Shown in pieces: positions 13,955-21,041 of a stretch of 21,041 bases of DNA. Position numbers and translations under genes: made by a program. Below the pieces are notes generated by a model. That model saw nothing but the letters and a program-made list of their open reading frames with translations. It made no database searches and had not been told where the DNA came from. This stretch comes from Halobacteriales archaeon SW_9_67_24 (lineage in GTDB: Archaea; Halobacteriota; Halobacteria; Halobacteriales; Halococcaceae). The stretch is from contig PXSV01000146.1 in the NCBI GenBank assembly GCA_003022685.1, forward strand, positions 1 to 21,041. Reading direction: 5' to 3'. How positions within the stretch are numbered: the stretch's first letter is position 1; every line of letters starts with the position of its first letter.

Positions 13955-14412
13955 TGGAACTGTTAGACGCCTCGGCGTTCATCCACGAGTACGACGCCGA
14001 CGGGGACATCGCAACCGTCCCCGCAGTCGAAGCCGAACTGGAGGGCGAGAGCGCCTACCGCTTCGACGCGCTCGAAGGCGGCGGGATGTACATCCACGTC
14101 CCCGAGGAGGCGGTCGTCGAACGGGTCGAACGCACCGCCCGCGAGAGCGGCGACGCGGCGGAGCTCTCGACAACCGACGTCAGACTCCTCGCGGCCGCGT
14201 TCGAACTCGACGCCCAGTTGGTAACCGACGACTACGCGATGCAGAACGTCGCCGAGCGCCTCGACGTCCGGATCGAACTCATCGCGCGCGAGGGGATCAC
14301 CGAGGAACGCGACTGGGATTTCCAGTGTGCGGGCTGTGGCCGGGAGTTCGACGAGCACAAGGATCGGTGTCCGATCTGCGGCAGCGACCTCGCGCGGAAG
14401 AACCCCTCGTAG
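13954..14412 (+). CDS. nob1: Ribosome maturation endonuclease NOB1 (PIN domain and zinc ribbon)
   Basis: NOB1 cuts the 3' end of 16S rRNA precursor during small-subunit maturation. The 152 residues have a PIN nuclease domain with conserved acidic residues D5 (LLDASAFI), E28, D75 (TTDVRLLAAA) and D92/D93 (VTDDYAMQNVA). A C-terminal zinc ribbon follows with C125, C128, C139 and C142 (CAGCGREFDEHKDRCPICG). Length and order are normal for archaeal NOB1. The ATG overlaps the stop of the PRC gene, so translation is coupled. It converges with the CPBP protease gene with a 22-bp gap. Confidence 0.95.
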   Translation: MELLDASAFIHEYDADGDIATVPAVEAELEGESAYRFDALEGGGMYIHVPEEAVVERVERTARESGDAAELSTTDVRLLAAAFELDAQLVTDDYAMQNVAERLDVRIELIAREGITEERDWDFQCAGCGREFDEHKDRCPICGSDLARKNPS

Positions 14413-14434
14413 CGGCGACGAGCCGGTTTTCGAC

Positions 14435-15199
14435 CTACAACAGGGCGGTCGCACCGCCGGTCGCGTTCACCCACTGAATCGCGAACAGGGTGGTGTTGTA
14501 GAGCCCGTGGGCGACGATCGGCACGACGAGGTTTTTCGTGTGCTCGTAGAGCCCGCCGAGAACCACGCCGAGCAGTGCCGTCACGACGACGTACGCCAGC
14601 TGACCGACCTCGCCGCCGATGAGCGCGACCAGGTGGACCGCGCCGAACAGCGCGCTCGCGATCCCGACCGCGATCGCCGGGCCGAACGCCCGCCGGAGCA
14701 GCCCCTGTGCGGCCCCCCGGAAGACGAGTTCCTCGAACGGCGCGACGAACAGCAGCGTGACCGGGATCATGTAGAGGAAGACCGCCGGGTTCTCGCGGCC
14801 CATCGCGATCACCTGGTTCGTGGCGGGCGCGATCCCGAACCCCGAGAGGATCGCCCCGATCCCGGTCGAAAGGGCGAGGAGGGTGATCGCGCCACCGACG
14901 ATCCAGCCGACGCCCCGGAGGTCGAGCGAGCGAGCGCGCAACACCGACCATGCGTCGGCGAGCGAGAGGTAGCCGGCGACCGCGATCCCGAAGCCGACGA
15001 ACTGGGCGATCGAGCGGGCGACGTAGTTGAGCGTGGTGTCGAACCCGGCGATCCCCGTCTCGACGAGCACGGTGGCCGCAAGCGACGCGGCGACGCTGCC
15101 GAGGACGAAGGCGAGCGCGATGACCGCGATCGCCGACAGGAGATCGAGGAGCGCGCGCTGCCCGTCGAAACCCGCCGACCCGCGATGATCCGACGCCAT
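14435..15199 (-). CDS. CPBP family intramembrane metalloprotease (CAAX protease-like)
   Basis: An eight-helix membrane protein of 254 residues. It carries the three family motifs: EExxxR (E156, E157, R161 in APFEELVFRG), FxxxH (F185, H189 in FGAVHL) and HxxxN (H231, N235 in VAHGLYN). Relatives include the Rce1 CAAX protease and bacterial bacteriocin-immunity proteins; substrates in archaea are unknown. The active site is complete, so it should be catalytically active. GTATTC about 30 nt before the ATG at 15199 is a weak TATA candidate. It follows pgi by 82 bp on the same strand. Confidence 0.92.
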   Translation of the reverse strand: MASDHRGSAGFDGQRALLDLLSAIAVIALAFVLGSVAASLAATVLVETGIAGFDTTLNYVARSIAQFVGFGIAVAGYLSLADAWSVLRARSLDLRGVGWIVGGAITLLALSTGIGAILSGFGIAPATNQVIAMGRENPAVFLYMIPVTLLFVAPFEELVFRGAAQGLLRRAFGPAIAVGIASALFGAVHLVALIGGEVGQLAYVVVTALLGVVLGGLYEHTKNLVVPIVAHGLYNTTLFAIQWVNATGGATALL

Positions 15200-15281
15200 A
15201 GGTGAAACGAGGTTGGAGCGCGTGGCGAATACGTCCTCCGGTTGGCTCGATCGAGGAGTGATCCGGACCGTCCCGCCGCCC

Positions 15282-16491
15282 TCACTCGATCACGAGTTCG
15301 GTCTTCTCGGCCACCGCGTCGGCCTCCGCGAACTCGCCGCCGCCGAGCAGCCCCCGCGCCGCGCGCTTGCCCCACTCGACTGCGGGCTGGGTGAACGTCT
15401 CGATCCCGTAGAGTTCGCCCGCGAGAACGCACGCGGCCTCCATCGTGTAGAGGAGTTCGCCGATCCCGCGCTCGTCGAGCCGATCGAGTTCGATCCGCAC
15501 CGAGGGCCGGTCGGCGGCCGCGAGGCTCGCTTCCGTCGCCTCGAACTCCGCGTCGAGCAGGTCGCCGAGACCCGTGCCGCCGAGGTAGGCGAGCTCCTCG
15601 CGGTCGGTGTCCGGTATCTCACGAGCAGGTCGCTCGCGCGGGCGGACCAGGGTCACGAGCGTGTTCGCGGGGCCGGCCCGGTAGCGCTGGAGCTGGGAGT
15701 GCTGGTCGGTCGCGCCGAGCGCCCGCGCGGGGAGCTGGCCGAGACCGTCCTTGCCCAGACTCTCGGCCCAGAGCTGGGCGAACCACTCCGCGAATGGTTC
15801 GAGGGATTCGGCGTAGGGCATCATCGCGTTGACCGCCGCACCCCGAGAATCGAGCGCGTACGCGATCGCGCCGTAGGCGTAGGCGGGCGTCTCGAACAGC
15901 GATCCCGAGAGGTCGGCCGCGCGCCGGCCGCCGTCGAGCACGGCCTCGATGTCGTGGCCCCGGATCGCCGCCGGAACGAGTCCGACAGTCGAAAGCGCAG
16001 CGAAGCGGCCCGGCACACCGTCGGGAACGCGGAGTGCGGGCAGGTCGTGGGCGTCGGCCAACTCCCGGAGCGGGCCCGATTCGCCGGTGGTCATCACGGT
16101 ACGATCGGTCCAGTCGACGCCCGCCTCCTCGTACGCCTCGCGCACCACGAGGAAGTTCGCGAGCGTCTCGGCGGTGGTCCCCGAGCGCGAAACGGCGTTT
16201 ATCACGGTGTCGTCGAGCGGGAGTGCGTCGAGGGTGCGCGAGACGTGGGCGGGATCGACGTTATCGAGGGTGTGAACCCCGGAGTCGCCGAGCGCGCCGG
16301 CGATCGTGGCCGCGCCGAGTGCGCTGCCGCCGATCCCGACCACGAGGACGTGCTCGGCCCCCTGGAGGGGAGCGACTGCCTCGGTGATCGCGTCGGGGTC
16401 GGTCGTTCCGGGAAGGTTCAGCGCGGCGTAGCCGAATTCGCCCGCCTCGCGGCCGCGCGCGATCCGGTCGTGGCAGATCGCGAATTTGCAT
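15282..16491 (-). CDS. pgi: Glucose-6-phosphate isomerase with disrupted 5' end
   Basis: Interconverts glucose 6-phosphate and fructose 6-phosphate; in haloarchaea mainly a gluconeogenic and pentose-supplying step. Family motifs are clear: VGIGGSALGA, SRSGTTAETLANF, VPDGVPGRFAALSTVG and GATDQHSQLQ. The homologous frame runs from 16472 (HDRIARGREAGEFGYAALNLPG) to the TGA at 15282, 396 residues, but it has no ATG, GTG or TTG before it until the upstream stop. The first usable start in frame is the GTG at 16343, inside the sugar-phosphate domain. A plausible ATG at 16491, about 27 nt after a GGTATTACC TATA-like site, is in another frame. About 30 N-terminal residues known in relatives are missing. 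I infer a small frame-breaking deletion or a sequence error. Confidence 0.85.
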
Positions 16492-16536
16492 ACAAAGGGT
16501 GGTTCGCGCCGGGGTAATACCGTTGTCGACCGCGGT

Positions 16537-16545
16537 GCTTAATCG
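16537..16545 (+). promoter_or_regulatory. TATA-like box of the 16567 gene
   Basis: GCTTAATCG lies 22-30 nt before the ATG at 16567, consistent with a leaderless transcript. It lies in the divergent 75-bp spacer between pgi and this gene. Confidence 0.5.
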
Positions 16546-16566
16546 CCCGCCCGCCCCAGTTCCGGC

Positions 16567-17163
16567 ATGGTAGACGGCACCGGCTCGACGGAGAAACTCG
16601 GCGGGACCGGTGGCGACAGCGGACCCGGTGGGGCCAGCGGGACCGGGAATGACGACGGGGCGGCGTACTCGGGGCTCCTGACCGCGATCCCGTACGCCAT
16701 CCGGGCGAGCTCCTCCCGGCTGTTCATGGGGTACGTCGTGATCGGCACGCTCGCGACCGTCGTCGTGACGGTGCTGATGGCGCTCGCACTCGTCGTGGTG
16801 TTCGGCGCGACCGCGACCGGCACTGGCGGGGGGTCGCTGACGCTCTCGCGGGCCTTCTACGTGGTTGTCGGGTTGTTCGTCGTCGGGCCGATGCTCGCGC
16901 CGACCCTCCTCGTCGCGCGGCGACACCGCCGTGAGGGCTCGACGGAACGCTACGACGCGGCGCTCGGACTCGCCGGGTTCGCCTTTCTCGGCTCGCTGTA
17001 TCTCGGCCTGCTCGTTTCGGTGCCGCCAGGCCAGCAGCAATCGGTGGGTGGTGTGCTCGCACCGCTCGTCGAGTTCTTCTACGGGCTCCCGCAGCTCGCC
17101 GGCCTCGTTCCGCCCGTGCTCGCCGCAGGGTTGATCGCCCTCGCCCACCGGCTGACGAAGTGA
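16567..17163 (+). CDS. Multi-helix membrane protein of unknown function
   Basis: A 198-residue protein with a Gly/Ser/Asp-rich disordered N-terminus (1-35) followed by at least four hydrophobic helices (about 53-80, 95-117, 131-152, and 163-193, which may be two). The loop at 118-130 (ARRHRREGSTERYD) is strongly basic, so it should face the cytoplasm. No catalytic motif or named family is recognised. The next gene begins 68 bp later on the same strand with its own weak promoter. Third-position G/C bias and the membrane pattern support it as real. Confidence 0.85.
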   Translation: MVDGTGSTEKLGGTGGDSGPGGASGTGNDDGAAYSGLLTAIPYAIRASSSRLFMGYVVIGTLATVVVTVLMALALVVVFGATATGTGGGSLTLSRAFYVVVGLFVVGPMLAPTLLVARRHRREGSTERYDAALGLAGFAFLGSLYLGLLVSVPPGQQQSVGGVLAPLVEFFYGLPQLAGLVPPVLAAGLIALAHRLTK

Positions 17164-17231
17164 CGACGGTCGCCACGCGAGCCGTGGGCGGACCGGAAAG
17201 CCTCAATCGGTCGGCGGCCGAAGGGGACGGT

Positions 17232-17747
17232 ATGGCAAAGCAAGGAACCTTTCTCGTCACCCACGTCGACGACGACTCGGCGGTACTGAAAGACACCGCC
17301 GACGGCCAGGTCCACACGCTCGCCACGAACCCCTCACTCGACGCGAGCGCGGGTTCCGTCGGCGACGAATCGGCGGACGAGGAGGCATTAGCGGCAGGCG
17401 ACGCGATCGAGGCGACCATCGCACCCGAACCGCCCCTGGAGGTCGCGTGGGAGCTTCGTGAGGTCGAAAGCCGACGATCGTTGACCGTCAGGCGGAGTTC
17501 CGAGCCGCCGACGACCCAGGAACGCGAGATCGCCGCCGAACAGGACGAAGGCGATCTCACCCGTCGTGAGCGAGCGGGGATCGGCGAGATCCACGTGCTC
17601 ACCGTACCACCGGGGGAGGTCGAGAACGCGGTCGCGGACGTCCTCGACGACGAGGCGACCCTGGTGCGGGCGGCCGACCTCGGCGTCGAACGCGTCGAAG
17701 TCAGAAGCGACGACGACGGCGTGGTGAGCGTGCGCTACATGCCCTGA
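17232..17747 (+). CDS. DUF5812-like haloarchaeal protein
   Basis: A 171-residue acidic soluble protein beginning MAKQGTFLVTHVDDDSAVLKD and ending RVEVRSDDDGVVSVRYMP. The pattern (an N-terminal barrel-like segment with GQVHTL, a central EPPLEVAWELREVE, then EGDLTRRERAGIGEIHVLTVP) matches, as I recall it, the haloarchaea-specific DUF5812 family, whose function is unknown. The ATG at 17232 is preferred because GGAAAGCCTCAATCG lies about 27 nt upstream and the upstream open frame overlaps the previous gene's stop. Its TGA stop codon is the first three bases of an 86-bp palindromic element. Confidence 0.85.
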   Translation: MAKQGTFLVTHVDDDSAVLKDTADGQVHTLATNPSLDASAGSVGDESADEEALAAGDAIEATIAPEPPLEVAWELREVESRRSLTVRRSSEPPTTQEREIAAEQDEGDLTRRERAGIGEIHVLTVPPGEVENAVADVLDDEATLVRAADLGVERVEVRSDDDGVVSVRYMP

Positions 17748-17830
17748 GAGGGATTGTTGTGAGTCGTTTCGGTATGCCCCCGGCATGGGGTCGGTAGCCA
17801 TCGGCACACGGTCACAACAACCCCTCTGAG
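17745..17830 (+). mobile_element. 85-bp stop-codon-anchored palindromic element, copy B
   Basis: Begins TGAGAGGGATTGTTGTGAG, with TGA as the stop codon of the preceding gene, and ends TCACAACAACCCCTCTGAG. The ends form an inverted repeat (15 of 17 matching). The first 34 bases match copy A after bat with one mismatch, and the middle also aligns (GGTCGG, GGCTACC/GGTAGCC blocks). It has no ORF. Confidence 0.78.
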
Positions 17831-17846
17831 CGGGTGTCAGGACAAC

Positions 17847-17859
17847 AGAAAGCTTATTC
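17847..17859 (+). promoter_or_regulatory. TATA box of the PPC-domain protein gene
   Basis: GAAAGCTTATTCC combines a BRE-like GAAA with TTATT about 30 nt before the ATG at 17888. It is the same CTTATTC core used by secF (19498-19504). Confidence 0.6.
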
Positions 17860-17887
17860 CGGGAGGATCGGTACACGGAGTCGATCC

Positions 17888-19648
17888 ATGAACCGGGGAA
17901 GTGTCATGACGTGGGTTCTCGTCGGGGCGGTCTGCCTGCTCGCGCTGGGTGCGCTCTCGGCGGGCGTCACCGCCCAGGACGACGGCGGGAACGTGACCGT
18001 CGAGACCGAACCGAACGACGACCGCGCGAACGCGACGCCGATCACGAACACCGGTCCCGGTCGCAACGAGTTCGTCGGCGGAAGCGTCTTCGGGAGCGTC
18101 AACAACACCATCGACGAGGAGACGAACACGATCACCGATCGCGACGTGGACTTCTTCAGCTTCGAGGCCACCGCAGGCGAGGCGATCAACGTCTACTCCC
18201 AGGCGTCGTTCTATCCGCCGGACTACAGGGGTGGCTTCCCCCCATCCACCGTGGTGCTGTACGGTCCTGACGGGGAGGTCATCGACAGGATCGACACGGT
18301 CTCGGGCGACGTCTTCACCGCCGGTGGCGTGGCCGAGGAAACCGGCACCTACTACTTCCGGGTCAACTCCAGCGACAGCTACGACGGGAGCGTGGCGTAC
18401 GACTTCGGCTTCGAGGTGGCGGACCCCGATCCGTTCGAGCCGAACGACGAGTTCGATGCGGCGACACCGATCGAGTCGGGCGAGCGAGTCGAGGGGGCCC
18501 TCGTGGATGGCGAACGGGACGTCTTCGCGGTCGAAGCCGACGCCGGTGAGAACGTCACCGCCAGCGTCGAGGTGGGTGATCTCCCGACGGACAATCCAGG
18601 CAACGTCGCCATTGACGTTCTCGCCCCGGACGGCGAACGGCTCAACGAACCGGCAGAGGACGACGTGGGTCGCCCGGCGAACCGCACCGACCTGAGCGGA
18701 GCCACGGTAAAAGACGTCGCAACCGTCTCCACGACCGTCGAGGAAGCGGGCACGTACTATCTCCGGGTGCAAGGAGCCTACGGCTCCGATCCGACGATCG
18801 GCATCGGCGGGTTCGTCCCGTACACACTGGACGCCGACGTGAGCGGTGGGGAGCCGACGAACACGATCGAGATCACGGGAACCGGACCGGTGGTGAACTA
18901 CACGTTCGCGGCGGCAGACGTCTCGCCGGGCGAACGGGCCGACATCGAGGACGGAACCGACCGGATCGACGGCGGCATGGTTCGCGGCAGCACCGGTGAG
19001 GGCGGCGTCGACACGTATCGCTTCACCGGCGAGATTCGGGGGTTCGGGGCCGAAGCCTTCGAGACGCTCGTCGTGCGGGTGAACGGCGAACGGGTCGATC
19101 CCGCCTCGTTCGGTAGCGTTCCGGGCCAGGCAACGGCCACGTCGACGCCGACTGCGACCGCAACACCCACGCCGACTGCGACCGCTACTCCGACCCCGAC
19201 ACCGACGACCACCGCGACGGCGACACCGACCGCGACCGCGACAGCAACCGCTACTGCGACGACGACAGCCACCGATACGACCACCACAGCAACCGCTACC
19301 GCGACGACGACAGCCACCGACACGACCACGGTGACGACCGCCACGACGGCGACGGCAAACGCGACGCCCACGACGGCCGAGACCGGCGGGGAGATCGTCG
19401 GCGGGACCGAAACGGGGGAGACGACGTCCTGCGACGACGGTAGCCGGAGACCGGTAGTCCGTACCACAGTGGGGCGATTCGGCGCGATATACCAAGGCTT
19501 ATTCGGAGGGGTTCCGCACCGCAGGACATGGTTGCGTTCGACGTACGGGACGTGGAGTACCCCGAGTACTCGAACCGTCAGCTCGCGGCGATCCCGCTGG
19601 CGGTGCTCGCGCTCGCGTTGCTGGTGCTCGTCGGGTGGTACGCCATGA
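17888..19648 (+). CDS. Secreted PPC-domain protein with Thr/Ala/Pro stalk; C-terminus probably out of frame
   Basis: The start at 17888 (MNRGSVMTWVLVG) gives a signal peptide (1-30) and follows a TATA box by 30 nt. Two pre-peptidase C-terminal (PPC) beta-sandwich domains follow (about 38-178 with ETEPND, and 181-318 with FEPNDEFDAATPI; each ends in GTYYxRV). Next is a haloarchaeal beta-domain (about 322-408, NTIEITGTGPVVNYTF...VDTYRFTGEI) often seen on exported enzymes, then a Thr/Ala/Pro stalk (about 414-495). Such proteins usually end in a PGF-CTERM anchor, which is absent. From about residue 519 the sequence turns Arg/Ser-rich and overlaps secF by 121 bp in another frame. A TAG at 19441-19443 in the +2 frame suggests a lost natural stop. 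No catalytic domain is seen; an S-layer-associated binding protein is likely. Confidence 0.82.
   Translation: MNRGSVMTWVLVGAVCLLALGALSAGVTAQDDGGNVTVETEPNDDRANATPITNTGPGRNEFVGGSVFGSVNNTIDEETNTITDRDVDFFSFEATAGEAINVYSQASFYPPDYRGGFPPSTVVLYGPDGEVIDRIDTVSGDVFTAGGVAEETGTYYFRVNSSDSYDGSVAYDFGFEVADPDPFEPNDEFDAATPIESGERVEGALVDGERDVFAVEADAGENVTASVEVGDLPTDNPGNVAIDVLAPDGERLNEPAEDDVGRPANRTDLSGATVKDVATVSTTVEEAGTYYLRVQGAYGSDPTIGIGGFVPYTLDADVSGGEPTNTIEITGTGPVVNYTFAAADVSPGERADIEDGTDRIDGGMVRGSTGEGGVDTYRFTGEIRGFGAEAFETLVVRVNGERVDPASFGSVPGQATATSTPTATATPTPTATATPTPTPTTTATATPTATATATATATTTATDTTTTATATATTTATDTTTVTTATTATANATPTTAETGGEIVGGTETGETTSCDDGSRRPVVRTTVGRFGAIYQGLFGGVPHRRTWLRSTYGTWSTPSTRTVSSRRSRWRCSRSRCWCSSGGTP
19125..19375 (+). 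repeat. Low-complexity ACN/GCN stalk repeat with a 45-bp tandem duplication
   Basis: A run of Thr, Ala and Pro codons. Within it the 42 bases at 19243-19284 recur at 19288-19329 with two differences, a 45-bp period. Such tracts are prone to slippage, and every non-triplet change would shift the frame downstream. Confidence 0.85.
19494..19505 (+). promoter_or_regulatory. TATA box of secF-secD
   Basis: AAGGCTTATTCGG lies about 25-32 nt before the secF ATG at 19528. It lies inside the doubtful C-terminal extension of the previous gene, which argues that the extension is not natural coding sequence. Confidence 0.6.
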
Positions 19649-20385
19649 CCGGCGCGCCGGTGACGCCGGGCATCGCCTTCACCGGCGGCACCGAGATCCA
19701 GGTCTCGACCGCCGGCTCCGACGTCGCGATCGACGACGCCTTTGCCCTCGAACCAGAGTCGACGCGTCAGGTCCGCGGCGAGGCGAGCTACGTCGTCACC
19801 TTCCAGTCGACCGATACCGACGCGATCCGGGAGAGCGCGGAGCAGGCGGGCTACACGGTCGAATCGGTGCAAGGAACGTCCGCGAGCTTCAGCGCCGAAA
19901 CCCAGCAGCTCGGGCTGTTGGGGCTGGGCGCGGCGTTCGTCGGGATGGCGTTGCTGGTGTTCGGGATGTTCCGGACGTTCGTGCCCTCGGTCGCGGTGGT
20001 GCTGTCGGCGTTTTCGGACATCGCCATCCCGCTCGCGCTGATGAACCTCACGGGAATCAAGCTCTCGCTGGGAACGGTGGCCGCACTCCTGATGCTGATC
20101 GGGTACAGCGTCGATTCGGACATCCTACTCAACAACCACATCCTCCGGCGACGGGGAGATTTCTACGAGAGCACGTATCGCGCGATGCGAACGGGAGTCA
20201 CGATGACGCTGACGTCGATCTCGGCGATGACGGTGATGGCGATCGTGGCGACGTACTTCGCCATTCCGCTCCTGCCCGACATCGGGATCGTCCTCGTGTT
20301 CGGGCTCACGGCCGACCTGATGAACACCTATCTCATGAACGTGAGCCTGCTGCGGTGGTACAAGTACGAGGGAATCGCGCGATGA
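19528..20385 (+). CDS. secF: Protein-export membrane protein SecF
   Basis: SecF works with SecD to pull exported proteins across the membrane using the ion gradient. The 285-residue protein has six transmembrane helices: one N-terminal (about 20-40), an outside P1-like domain with the family motif FTGGTEIQVS (51-60), then a five-helix bundle (about 128-275). Conserved TM4 and TM5 motifs are present: SAFSDIAIPLALM (D164) and IGYSVDSDILLNNHILR. The archaeal order secF then secD is seen. The stop codon overlaps the secD ATG (ATGA, 4 bp), which couples translation. It has its own TATA box about 28 nt upstream and is near-leaderless. Confidence 0.96.
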   Translation: MVAFDVRDVEYPEYSNRQLAAIPLAVLALALLVLVGWYAMTGAPVTPGIAFTGGTEIQVSTAGSDVAIDDAFALEPESTRQVRGEASYVVTFQSTDTDAIRESAEQAGYTVESVQGTSASFSAETQQLGLLGLGAAFVGMALLVFGMFRTFVPSVAVVLSAFSDIAIPLALMNLTGIKLSLGTVAALLMLIGYSVDSDILLNNHILRRRGDFYESTYRAMRTGVTMTLTSISAMTVMAIVATYFAIPLLPDIGIVLVFGLTADLMNTYLMNVSLLRWYKYEGIAR

Positions 20386-21041
20386 TCCGGGAGAACTGGC
20401 GACTCGTCCTACTGGTGGTGTTCGTGATCGCGGGCGGGGTTGCGCTGCTCGCGCCACCGCTCGGCGGTGGGGCGGCGAACGCCACCGCCGCGAGCCCGAC
20501 CGCCGACGGCCCGACCAACCTCCAGTACGGACTCGAACTCGCCGGTGGAACGCGGATCCGCGCGCCGCTCGTCGGGCTGACCGCCGAGGGCGTCGACGTC
20601 GCGCGGGGCGAGCAAGCCAACACCAGCCAGGAGATAGCGACCGCGCTGAACGTCTCGGCGGCCGACGTCCGGGTCCGGACCGGCAACGGCTCGGCCACCG
20701 TCGAGGTCTTCCCCGAGCGGGTCACGGGCCCCGAATCCGCGAACGGCTCCGGCAACGTCTCCGCGGCGGAGTTCGCCCGCGCGCTCCAGTCCGCCGGCCT
20801 CGAAGCGTCGGCCGACGACATCAGCGAGGGCGTGACCGAGGCGACCTACGAGACCGCGGTGAACACCCTCGAAAACAAGGTCAGCGAGTCCGGGCTCGCC
20901 GGCGGGACGGTTCGAACTGTGCAGTCGGCCGGCGAGCGCTATATCCAGATCGAGGTCCCGAATCAGAACCGTTCGGAGGTTCGAGAACTCGTCGCCACTC
21001 AAGGACGGGTGACGACGGTAGCGTACTTCCCGACGGCGGGC
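20382..21041 (+). CDS. secD: Protein-export membrane protein SecD, N-terminal part (cut by window edge)
   Basis: The partner of SecF in the export-assisting complex. The visible 220 residues begin with a transmembrane helix (about 7-28) and enter the large outside P1 domain. The SecD motif LQYGLELAGGTRI (about 47-59; usually LGLDLxGG) is present, followed by an acidic domain with several N-x-S/T sites and a segment (ETAVNTLENKVSESGLAGGTVRT) typical of the SecD P1 helix-turn. The ATG overlaps the secF stop by 4 bp. The C-terminal five-helix bundle is outside the window. Confidence 0.95.
   Translation, partial: MIRENWRLVLLVVFVIAGGVALLAPPLGGGAANATAASPTADGPTNLQYGLELAGGTRIRAPLVGLTAEGVDVARGEQANTSQEIATALNVSAADVRVRTGNGSATVEVFPERVTGPESANGSGNVSAAEFARALQSAGLEASADDISEGVTEATYETAVNTLENKVSESGLAGGTVRTVQSAGERYIQIEVPNQNRSEVRELVATQGRVTTVAYFPTAG

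Noticed and set aside
17837..19495. 552-codon open frame on the minus strand
   Set aside because: Antisense to the PPC-domain protein; composition is Arg/Gly/Val shadow.
1..21041. tRNA, rRNA, CRISPR array, replication origin or intact transposase gene
   Set aside because: I looked for each on both strands and saw no cloverleaf, regular spacer array, origin-type repeats or transposase motifs.

Overview
The window is chromosomal DNA of a haloarchaeon (class Halobacteria). The evidence is the very high GC content with strong G/C at third codon positions, acidic proteins, near-leaderless genes with TATA boxes about 25-30 nt before the start codon, and family content: bacteriorhodopsin with its Bat regulator, archaeal IF-5B, NOB1, SecF-SecD, and the bacterial-type NAD-dependent DNA ligase typical of haloarchaea. 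I do not name a genus.

Layout. 1-612 (-): the N-terminal third of UvrC. 640-1860 (-): a membrane protein with outside calcium-type repeats and an inside winged helix. 2037-2642 (-): a lipoprotein with a Met/Glu heptad repeat. 2643-3259: no convincing gene. 3260-5383 (-): ligA. 5528-5779 (-): a small two-helix membrane protein. 5943-7760 (-): infB (aIF-5B). 7834-13311 (-): a light-energy island read as psiE-like, bat, bop, lycopene cyclase, brp/blh. 13712-14412 (+): a PRC-barrel gene and nob1, overlapping by one base. 14435-15199 (-): a CPBP protease. 15282-16491 (-): pgi with a damaged 5' end. 16567-17747 (+): a membrane protein and a DUF5812-like protein. 17888 onward (+): a secreted PPC-domain protein, then secF and secD (cut by the window end).

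How the island works. Lycopene cyclase makes beta-carotene, Brp/Blh cleaves it to retinal, and bacterio-opsin binds retinal to form a proton pump that keeps all the key proton-path residues. Bat is the expected activator; here it carries a complete LOV (blue-light, flavin-cysteine) signature ahead of GAF and HTH_10 domains. A 16-bp palindrome ACC-N2-ACTAGT-N2-GGT, matching the Bat upstream activating sequence known from Halobacterium, lies just before bop. A second copy lies before the PsiE-like membrane gene, so that gene is a candidate new member of the light regulon.

Structure not explained by genes. There are two families of short palindromic elements: a 99-bp element with TACTGTCGGAC ends (5844-5942 and 12708-12806), and an element of about 85 bp whose first three bases are the TGA stop codon of the upstream gene (after bat, after the DUF5812-like gene, and a possible diverged copy after bop). 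An 84-bp relic of the bat LOV/PAS coding sequence lies just before the PRC gene. Three genes look damaged or mis-framed: psiE-like (5' end), pgi (5' end) and the PPC protein (3' end).
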